Source of the DNA: Cadophora sp. MPI-SDFR-AT-0126
Taxonomy: Eukaryota; Ascomycota; Leotiomycetes; Helotiales; Ploettnerulaceae
Assembly: GCA_020747065.1 (NCBI GenBank)
Contig: JAGMVK010000008.1
Location: 1,488,001-1,552,000 of the forward strand
DNA: 64,000 nucleotides
Direction of reading: 5' to 3'
The translations under genes and the position numbers were made by a program. Below the pieces are notes generated by a model. The model saw only the letters and a list, made by a program, of their open reading frames with translations, did no database searches and had not been told where the DNA came from. Position 1 is the stretch's first letter, and each line of letters begins with the position of its first letter. Shown piece by piece: positions 55,564-64,000 of the stretch.

Positions 55564-56350
55564 CTAGTCGTCAAAGCCTCCCCATCCATCATCCTCTTTC
55601 GGCGCTTCCTCTTCCACTTTCTCATTCCCGGGTAGCCGCTCATCCTCCAAAGCCTCCTTAGCCTTCACTCTGACCGGCTTGGTTGGACTCCCTTTCTGCA
55701 ATGCCCTCAATGGATCCAGCACCCTCCCCAGAATCTCCTCGCTCTCCTGTTCCTCCAACAGCCCCACCCTCTCCAACTCATCCACATAAATATCGATAAC
55801 ATGAAAGCGCATTCCGTTCGGCACTCTAACCTCCGTCACATTACACGGGACCTCCAGCAGCAACTCCACATGACTCTGGACCAGCGCTTCATCCCACCCG
55901 CCCTCCTTCAGCAGCTTGAACGTTGCACCAAGATACCGCCTAACCAACAAAAGAAACTTCTCCATCCTCAATACATCGATGTTCGTCCACTCCCTCTGCA
56001 TCGTCTGCCAGAACGCCCGCAGGAACGGTATTACGCTGGGTGAAGGCAGCACGGAGACGAGGTCGGCAAGTGAGTTGGCAAGGGCTTGTTGGGTACGAGG
56101 CCGGTCGGACATCCACATGCAGTAGAAAAGACCTTTCCAGAGCTTGAGGAGTTCGAGGGGAGGCAGGTCGCGGCGGCCGGAGAGGTAGGTGCGCAGGGAG
56201 GAGAGGGCGGCGTCACGAGTCGGTCGGTCTGTAAGTCCTGTCAGCTCGATGCTCTAATGGAAAACTTCTGGATAGGATTTTGGAATTGGCATGCTTACCA
56301 TTGGCAGCAAGCTGCTTGACGAAGGATGTATGCTGAATATCGGTCGCCAT
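55564..56350 (-). CDS. RRP1: Ribosomal RNA processing protein 1 (Nop52 family)
   Basis: 238 residues in two exons, 56299-56350 and 55564-56228. It is a nucleolar factor needed for 60S subunit assembly and 27S pre-rRNA processing. Landmarks: MATDIQHTSFVKQLAANDRP across the splice, TRDAALSSLRTYLSGRRDL, LELLKLWKGLFYCMWMSDRP, FWQTMQREWTNIDVLRMEKF, LLLVRRYLGATFKLLKEGGW, and IDIYVDELERVGLL. The C-terminus is acidic and ends EDDGWGGFDD. It converges with the LCB kinase gene, with about 240 bp between stops. Confidence 0.92.
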
Positions 56351-58228
56351 TGTTGGTTAGTATGGAGAAGGAGAAAGAGGGTGGATGGCGGGGTCGTGAA
56401 GTGATATCCGATTAAAGTGACATGGAGTTGGAAGTTTTGCGAGGGCTGGAATAATTTTGCTTGGTCTGTGCACGAGGCTGCAGTAGTGCCAGGCTGAGTG
56501 TTAGCCTTGCATGATCTTCAAGTCCACCCCTTCCAGTCCGTTTCCCAAGCCATTTATTTATCTGTCTGGAGAGCTGTCTCAATCTCTTTAAACGCAGTCC
56601 TGGAAGCCATAAGTGTTTCCCAGAAGTCGGAATTCTGTATGGCTATCTGCTTGATGCGATGATTAAGTGGCTTTCAGGAGTTTTGAGTAGTCCTCGGACT
56701 TTTAATCTCAACCTTGTTCGATTTAACCAATCTTTAGAATTGACTTACGCTCGGATTCAAGTCATTTCCCAGGTTTCAATAGATTACTGAGAATCTGAGC
56801 TGCTCTGAAAGATCTCATCAGCTTAGAAGCATCGGCTTTGAAATGGATGCACGACCTTCGGTTGGCAGAGTCCAAAACAAGCAACACATCTGGCAACTAG
56901 ACCGGAGTTGAATAGACTGGAATTATCGAGGAATGTTTAGAGTGGCCCAAAACTTAACTTGCTGTATTTCGCAAATGCATTTCAAATCTTCGACACTGCA
57001 GTTGAAAGTACTCTGAATAGATATCTATGTGCCAGCCAATGTATGGCACTCTTCCAAACATTCAAATGGCCAAATTCGCAAGCAAGTCAGATACACCTGT
57101 CTCAATCGCGAAGAAAGGAACAATCAAGGAACAAAAAGAAGTACAGAGGCTTTGACAGTAGGACGATGCAGGTGTGTCTTGCTACCTGATAACTCTAGTG
57201 ATTCGCGACTCGAGTTGGGGCTATTCAATCTGTTCCAGGTCACTAACTGTGAACAGGCTAACAGGCATGTGCCTGTGCGAAACAGGGTGGCTCGAGCGTG
57301 CGGCGGAGAGGGGTCTAGGGAGTCTCGAGTAGCGCCAAGGACAGGACCTACCATGCCTAACCGACAATTACCAACACAACAACCGTAACACACTGAATTG
57401 AGCGAGCCAGCCAGCAGAATTGTCCTTTCAAAAGAAAAGCTTGAGATTTGTAACTCGAATATTCAACCTTTCAAGTTGGATCAAGTAAAAGGCTTCCTCT
57501 CACTCCTGAGAAGCTTTCTTCCGCACGTTTGCTTGAATCAAAAAGTGAACCTTTGAAGCCCACCAAATACTAAGTATATTCAGAAAGAGCTATAAATCAA
57601 ACAGGTTGTAAAGCTAGGTTCTCAAGTCATTGATTTAGTCTTGTACCAGCTCAGAATCTCTACTTCAAGTTCTTTCCATGAATTCTATGAAGTTGTACTT
57701 TCAGGGTCTGATCGCCAAGCTGGACACTGAAATCAGTGGCGTCAGGCCTTCACACGCTACGTTTCAGGGCATCACTAATACTTCCCAAAGCCTATACAAA
57801 ACATACTTCAATACTACTGAATGAATCACAAGCTCTACAAAAGAAGTCTACGCTTTTATTATGATGTCAACTAGACTATATAATACTTGAAAAAGAGAGG
57901 ACATCAATAGACACTTGATTGAAGAACTTTTACTAGAAAGGCAATCTTTCCTAGTATAGAGAACCCTTCTCTGAGTGAGATTAGTATTTCAGCTTAAGCT
58001 TTATTTTGGACTTCAAGTTATCTTTATCTCTTAGAAAATCCTGATTTTAATCTACTTTATCGATAATCCACATAAGTCTTCGCTAATAAGACTACGCTAA
58101 AAAAAAGATAGCTCGGCAAAATAGTTATTCCGTAATTTAATTCACCTTTAGGTTGCTGTCTCAACTATAAAGTAATAAACAACGTCGTTAATTTCAATTC
58201 TACTACACCTTCAAACACCACTCCAACC
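56351..58228. other. Gene-free region, AT-rich toward the methyltransferase gene
   Basis: No gene is supported. From about 57540 to 58200 the sequence is clearly more AT-rich than the rest of the window, with few long frames. It must hold the RRP1 promoter (left) and the SET-gene promoter (right). Confidence 0.5.
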
Positions 58229-59368
58229 ATGGCTGTTCGTCCTTCACTAGGCAGCTCAAGAAGCTCTAAAGCTTCCTCAAGCACTACCTCAACTGTTGGT
58301 TTCATGGCACGGCGTCAATATAACCACTTTCACTTTCACGGCAAGGACGATCCAGCTCAAGCCGCCGAGGAAGCCAAATGTCATTATTGTCAGCTCGAGG
58401 CTTTCTCAACGCACAAAGAATTCGCGATTTCGATTGTCTTCACGCCAGGAGAGACTCGTATGATCCCAAAGGGTTTCCAATTCATCGAGGATGTCATGCT
58501 CACACCTGGTGTTCAACTTGCTGAAAGCAACTTCCTTTCGGGTTGCAAATGTGTTGACGAGTATCATTGCATGATCGAAGGTTGCGAATGTATGGGCAAT
58601 CTCGCTATTGATGGTGACAAGATCAACGCCTATCATGCTGCCGGCGACCGTAAGGGCTGCCTTCGAGGACACATGTTGAACTCGAGACTGCCTATCTATG
58701 AGTGCAACGACCGATGCGCTTGTGGTGTGAAGTGCGCCAATCGAGTGGTTACTGCTGGAAGAAAGGTCAATCTGCAAATATTCCCCACTCAGGACGGTCG
58801 TGGCTGGGGTATGTGTATCTCTTTCCCTCCTTTTATCAAACTTGCCATCTTGAGTTTTGAAGAAACATAGTACTAAGTTGTCCTAGGAGTTCGCTCAACA
58901 GATGATATCAAGCGTGGTCAATACGTTGGAAACTACGTTGGAGAGCTCATCACCTCCGTAGAAGCCAGACGACGTCGCCACGCCGGCAACAGCATCACCC
59001 ACAAGGACGTTTACCTATTCGCCCTAGACAAGTTTAGCGATATAGGCAGCACTGACCCTCGTCTCGCTGGCGAGCCTTACGAGATCGACGGCGAGTTCTT
59101 CTCCGGTCCAACTCGCTTCATCAATCACTCATGCGACCCCAATCTTCGAATCTTCGCTGTCGTCACGGACTCTGCCAACACTCCATTCCATGGACTTGCA
59201 TTCTTTGCCTTGAAAGACATCGACAAGGATACAGAATTGACTTTCGACTATACCGATGGTGTCAACAAGAAGGATGACCGACCACTCCGTCAACTTTCGA
59301 AAGAAGAGCGTGCTGGTCTAACAAAGTGCTTGTGCGGTTCTCCCAAGTGCCGAGGTTATCTTTGGTAA
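58229..59368 (+). CDS. dim-5: Histone H3 lysine-9 methyltransferase, DIM-5/Clr4 type
   Basis: 353 residues in two exons, 58229-58808 and 58887-59368. No chromodomain is present, as in Neurospora DIM-5 and unlike Clr4. A pre-SET zinc cluster is visible (GCKCVDEYHC, GCECMGNL, YECNDRCACGVKCANRVV). The SET domain starts LQIFPTQDGRGWGVRSTDDI; the intron falls in GWG-VRS. The cofactor and catalytic motifs RFINHSCDPNLRIFAV (about 275) and ELTFDYTDG are intact, and the post-SET cysteines (CLCGSPKCRGYLW) end the protein. DIM-5 enzymes trimethylate H3K9 and direct heterochromatin and, in many fungi, DNA methylation of repeat-induced AT-rich DNA. H3K9 specificity is inferred from pre-/post-SET architecture. 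Both flanks are AT-rich. Confidence 0.92.
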
Positions 59369-60630
59369 AGAAAAATGCAAACCTTTTACGCGATACACAG
59401 CACCTAGGCGGTTTACGTGGGATTTGACTCGGGTTCTTTAGATATGGGCGTTCCCTACAATAACTTCTGAGCATGGCGTAATTATGCAACATTGGTGGCA
59501 TATTTCTTTTGACAACGGGATGAACGAGATGATATTTGATGTGTTTGCTTGCTTGCTTTCGGAGTTTGAGGAAATACCCAGATTGCTGGCGTTGGGGCTT
59601 ACCTCTTTCAGCTCTACGTGTATCTCTGAATTAGAGATCCTGGTGTAGCCTAGGCAGGAATTGAATGAATGCAAAAGGGTTTATACAATAGTCTTCTCTA
59701 TAGGCTATAGTGATATGTCTTCGCACATCTCTTGACTACTCCAATTGTGTCACCCTTTCACAGAATATTTCAGAGCTAAGCAGGACCAGCTCGTTTAGTT
59801 GGCTCGTCCATAACACTTCAGCCTATAACTTTCTACTGTCAACTGTCAACTGTTAAAACACGCAGTCACGCTATAAACTATGCAACTCAGTTCAAATGAC
59901 AACATAACTGAAGTTTCTTTGAACAGTGAAATGAAAACGGTATATATTCAGTAAATTTAATATAATACATAGTTTGAAAGAGGCGATTCGATTAACCCAC
60001 ATAGGCTACGGGTTTAGAAATCTCGACACTTAAGATACCTTTTTTGTTAGATAAATTAATTACATCTTCAAGTAATTTAATTTAAATAATGCAAAAAGAA
60101 GATATAATACATTTATGTGAAGCACTTGGGCTTTTCTAAGTAGCCTTGTCTTCAACCTAGGAACTGTTCATTATTTAAAGTGTCGATTCCACTTTACTTT
60201 TGAGTGCTTCAAAAGGAGGCCACTTTACTTGTGTCTCATACTTGTACGGTTTCCTGACGTGCTGTAAATATAGTCGTCGGCATGTCTTGGGTTTGTTTAG
60301 TCTGAGCTAGATGTGTTTTGAACATGCTGAGGCATGGGTTCAGAGATACGTATAAATCCGTGGTGGATTAAAATTACGCATGTCCGATTCGAGAGTTTTA
60401 ATCGATTGGGTCAGTGAATCTACTTTCATCGGACCTGGGAGACTGCTATTTATTGGTAATTTCCCATTGTGACGTCACAACATCATCATTAGAAATGATT
60501 CAAACAAGTAATGTAGATTAAATGTCGCTCGTAAAATTCTAACTGACGAAGAGAAAAATGGACTTCATCTCGTGAACTATTACTCCATGTAGCAAATCAT
60601 GCAGCAAAACTCTTGTACCTCTGAGGATAA
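59369..60630. other. AT-rich intergenic region
   Basis: No gene is supported between the SET gene and the P450 3' end. About 59900-60180 is very AT-rich with runs such as TTTAATATAATACATAG and AATTTAATTTAAATAATG. A minus frame at 59438-59674 is not recognisable. Confidence 0.5.
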
Positions 60631-62472
60631 TTACGCCCTGATAACTGGCGTCAACTTTACCATCAACGGCGGCTTATCTTCGAAAAGCAAGTACATACGA
60701 TTCGCATCCAACCAGCCCCTGCTCTCCTCGCACAGCTCCATATCAAACTTGTATATCATTCTTGTCAATGTAACCCTCATCTCAACATTCGCCAGGTTTC
60801 TCCCAAGGCAATTCCTTGGTCCTACGCTGAACGGATTTACCACCCTTCGCTTGTCTTCTTTGAACTCTGGTGTGCCCATCCAACGCTCAGGAATGAATTC
60901 GTACGGCCGAGTGAAGTTAGCAGAAGAGTGTGAAGCGGCCCATCGGTTGACGGCTATGTATGTATTTCCAGGCAAGAAGTGGCCAGCAATGATGCAGCCT
61001 TCTTTGGGAGTGATTCTGTTGAGATTGCCGGGCACGGGTGGGAAGATACGCAGGGCTTCGTGAAGGACTGCTAGCAGGTATTCGAGGCTGTTGACACTGA
61101 TCATGTTGATCTCTGCTTCTGTTTCGAAGGCGTTCCGAATTTCATCTGTGAGCTTGGAAAAGACGGATGGATTCGTGAGTAGATGGTATGTGACTCCTGA
61201 CAGAAGACTGGCTGTTGTCTCGGCACCCGCTGCGATGAGCAGTCCGCCTGTCTCGGCAAGTTCGTCGAACATAATTCCTTCTTTCGTATTGAGCCTTTTC
61301 TGTGCGTGGCAGATACTGTCCAAGTCAGTTGGCTGGAATTCTTATCGCACTGCCAGATACTCACATATCCGGACGAGGATCGGGCAGCTCCAGTCGCCTG
61401 AGAAGTTTCTCCGTCATCATCGTTCGAAATCTCATTTCTTCATCTCTAGCATAACGTGCAAAGACAGTCAGTACGATCTTGTCTAGTGGCCAAAACTTCT
61501 GCAACAAGCCAAGAATGGCAATTGCTATTCCTGCCTGGTGGAGAAGCTGCAGGGAAAGCTACTCAAGTGATCAATAAAGGCATACTTCGAAGATCACCCT
61601 TGTTACCTTACATGAACCTCCGTTTTCTCAAGACAATCAAAAGACTCTCCAAACGCCAAGTCGCTGATGATGTCCACGGTAACAAACTCGTAGTAGTCAA
61701 CGAGGTTCACCAGCGTTCCAGACTTCTCCCGCAATCTTTGAATTAGGAGATCGAAGTATTTCGTGATCAGCGGTTCTTGTTCTCTAAGAATCTTCTCGGA
61801 GAAGCCAGGGGCAAGATTTCGTCTATTTTCGTCGTTCAACCAAAGTCAACCCGAAAGCGGCAACGAAGACGTACCTGTGTCTTGCATGGACATTGTCATC
61901 TGGCTCAAGCAAGAGCCCTAGTGGTCCGTTTGGATTTGCTATGAATTGATCCGGATCCTTTCGCAACTGTGAATTTCGCGATGGAGGTTTGCCGTAGACT
62001 GGAAGAAAGTTTAGTCAGCCATCATCTCTCTTTACCAATGGTCAAGATCATGTGGAGACATTAGTGTGATGAGGAGCATATTCTGCTGGCAAGTTGTAAC
62101 AGAATGGCATGTACATACTGTCCTGCCATGCGTCCTCCAAGTTGAAAATCAACTCATTCGGTGAGATTCGCACTATGGGTCCATAACGCTCGTGGAACTC
62201 GGCAATCTTATACGGGAGTTTTCCAATTGCGAAGTGGTACGCAGATGGTAACCTAGTGATGCTCCAAAGACGTGGTCCTGGGTACTTAGAGAGAGGATGG
62301 ATGTAAAGTCTGTAGATCGTAACGCCAATGAAACAAATCGCGAGCTACATAGCGTGTAAGTATGTGTCCCAATGATTGAGTCACTTTTATCTGACTAGAG
62401 AAGACTTACACATGTCGCAACAGTAGGAGAATATGAAACGATCGCAGTAACAGCCACCTGAAACAATTCCAT
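60631..62472 (-). CDS. Cytochrome P450 monooxygenase
   Basis: 500 residues in six exons: 62410-62472, 62119-62344, 61875-61998, 61612-61822, 61365-61558, 60631-61315; all five introns (about 50-120 bp) keep phase. Microsomal: the N-terminal anchor is VATCLAICFIGVTIYRLYI followed by HPLSKYPGPRLWSITRLPSA. RISPNELIFNLEDAWQDIYG, the DLAFGESFDCLEK C-helix block and AGIAIAILGLLQKFWPLDKI follow. The I-helix oxygen-binding motif is AAGAETTAS, ExxR is HEALRIFPPVPGN, the PERW motif is present, and the heme loop is FSVGPRNCLGRNLA with the axial cysteine. All catalytic motifs are intact. It resembles the many fungal P450s of secondary or detoxifying metabolism, such as isotrichodermin hydroxylase-like ones; substrate unknown. 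No biosynthetic core enzyme lies nearby in the window. Confidence 0.92.
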
Positions 62473-63766
62473 GTTGACTTTCTTACCTTCAAGTCTAGTT
62501 TATAGTTTCATTAGCTTACGACGAGGATATTTGGAATTGGGAAGCAATGAGGGAACTGAATACCGAGAAGGGGAGAAGCAGGTCTATGATCAAGACACGG
62601 AAGGTGGCGACCTTTGGGCAATCGTGATAGCATATTCATTGGACGGATGAATTATTGACATTATGTTGTGTACTGGACTGGCGGGTACTAGACCAGGAAA
62701 GATGAGGTGTCGTGATTGTGTTCCATTGCGGGACATAGCATCTGGATACTCTCTTCTTGTCTTGACAGGAGGAAGGAAATATTGAAGTCAAAAATCACTT
62801 CTCAAAGTCTGGTAGGAGCCGGACGTACCTTGCTTGTTTATAGATACCATCTCGCCATAACTGGCCAGATATCCGGCCGGCTGGGTTTCGAGGATGGAAG
62901 TCGTAATTCAAGCAACGAGACAGAATATCAAGTGGAGCTGGGTAGAAGAGAGCGTAGCTTGTGACAAGTCACACAGCCAACGGCTTGTCATCGGAAGCTG
63001 GCATAAAGTACCACGTTCAGCTGCCCTTTGCAGCCAACTAGCCAACCATTTCGAAAAGATGAAGCGAATGACAAGTACTCTGATTCAACTTCGAACCAAT
63101 AAATAATGAGGGATTGGGACTTTGAGATATTCGAAGACAGCACATCCGCGGCAAGTTCTGATCCATCTTCGCCTAATACAAAGGCTGAAATTCCCTGACA
63201 GCATCAATGGGCCGATACTTCGCCCATCCCACTGAAATAAGCGTTTAGATGAAGTTTGCCGTTGGTCAACTAGTTCTGCCCTGGTGATTCTTGCTCATGG
63301 CCGGCAAATCCATGCATCACAATGTCGTACTTCTCTTTCCGAGCCATCAGTCCATATTTTTTTACCACTCCCCAACTCCAAATCCAGACTCTATCCTAAG
63401 CCCACCGCAACCCTCCCTCCAAGCCTCTCCCCTCATACACCATCCCATCAACAACCCAATCAAAATCCCCAGACCCAGAATACCAACTCCGACAGCCGCA
63501 ATCAAGCTCCCCGAAACGTCCATATCCAGCCACCTCCTCTCAAAAGAGTAATTCCCTAATCTGATAAAGCACGTCTCAAATACTTCCATCTTTCCTGGTC
63601 CATCGAAATTCTTCTCTGTCGCATGTGCAGTAAGAGGCTGTGGTGTATCTGGTGTTTTCTCGACACTTATTGCCTGTAAGTAGTCTGTTGGTCAGGACTC
63701 TGATCCACTTGCTTCCATCGGCCGAATATCGACGCGATAAAGCCCGCCAGGCAGATAAAATGCTAC
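62473..63766. other. Intergenic between the P450 and the right-edge fragment
   Basis: Contains the P450 promoter. A minus-strand frame at 63362-63589 encodes one strong hydrophobic segment (LIAAVGVGILGLGILIGLLM) just downstream of the edge gene, but has no splice or family support. No other gene is seen. Confidence 0.45.
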
Positions 63767-64000
63767 TCACACCAGACTCAATGTGACTTTCCCCCTAATC
63801 TTCGCCTTCAATTCTAGCTCCACATCCAAATCCAGTCCAATCTCCAATCTCACCGGTCTATTCTCCTCCTCTTTTACCCCTCCCTTCAATGCCATCCCAT
63901 TCCCGCTCCCATTCACACCTGTACCGGCTTCCATACTTAACAAAGAAGCCGCATTCTTATTTCTATTCTTCCTACGATTCCTCCGTCGTCTGCTAGACGA
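63767..64000 (-). CDS. 3' end of an unrecognised gene, cut by the right edge
   Basis: An open minus-strand segment from base 64000 to a TGA at 63767-63769. It begins with a strongly basic stretch (SSRRRRNRRKNRNKNAAS), a Gly-rich linker, then NRPVRLEIGLDLDVELELKA followed by KIRGKVTLSLV at the stop. The last part, an LDLDVELELKAKI amphipathic strand, resembles the conserved C-terminus of a family of small basic fungal proteins of unknown function. The stop codon overlaps a possible GTGAGT donor, so the protein could instead continue past an intron. Confidence 0.5.
   Translation of the reverse strand, partial: SSSRRRRNRRKNRNKNAASLLSMEAGTGVNGSGNGMALKGGVKEEENRPVRLEIGLDLDVELELKAKIRGKVTLSLV

Noticed and set aside
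1..64000. tRNA, rRNA, CRISPR, transposase, reverse transcriptase or NRPS/PKS genes
   Set aside because: I looked for the characteristic motifs on both strands and found none; covariance-model and profile searches could not be run.

Overview
The window is nuclear DNA from a filamentous ascomycete (Pezizomycotina). The supporting signs are protein-coding genes broken by many 45-80 bp GT-AG introns with CTAAC/CTGAC-type branch sites, compact spacing, and typical fungal families (RNAPII degradation factor DEF1, a hypervirulence-associated TUDOR protein, a DUF7580 protein, an acuF-like C2H2 protein, a DIM-5-type SET protein). A Leotiomycete is my impression, not something I can prove. All splice models were built by eye from splice consensus plus phase and protein-family continuity. 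I saw no tRNA, rRNA, CRISPR array, intact transposon or virus.

Layout. 1-1.9 kb: 5' part of a CSC1/OSCA-type channel, cut by the left edge. 3.7-12.2 kb: a divergent pair. The minus member is a seven-exon, about 1714-residue protein that strings together a helical N-terminus, three C2H2 fingers, an EH domain, a SAM-like domain, an SH3-like stretch, a single retropepsin-like domain and a C-terminal RING. The plus member is a DUF7580 protein. This pair is the most unusual thing in the window. 13.2-21.5 kb: housekeeping genes (UBP16-like deubiquitinase, mitochondrial ribosomal bL9m, class II fructose-bisphosphate aldolase, KES1/OSH4-type oxysterol-binding protein). 22-30 kb: a lineage-specific tandem-repeat membrane protein, a 2.2 kb stretch with no gene I can support, and DEF1. 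30.8-35 kb: a probable mitochondrial protein and a secreted L-amino-acid oxidase.

35-38.4 kb is gene-poor. 38.4-45.8 kb: TUDOR protein, a secreted two-repeat protein with dibasic sites, a doubtful small gene, an AAA ATPase and a small four-helix-type membrane protein. 46.3-56.4 kb is dense housekeeping: GID4, MAGO (six tiny exons, one GC-AG intron), beta-COP (SEC26), sphingoid base kinase (LCB4/5) and RRP1. 56.4-63 kb is more AT-rich and sparse, with a DIM-5/Clr4-type H3K9 methyltransferase and a cytochrome P450. A short 3' gene fragment closes the right edge.

How the genes relate: most are independent housekeeping loci. Three touch ubiquitin-linked proteolysis (UBP16-like, DEF1, GID4), and the RING/retropepsin protein may be a fourth. 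Lipid handling appears twice (KES1, LCB kinase). I see no secondary-metabolite cluster; the single P450 and the L-amino-acid oxidase stand alone.
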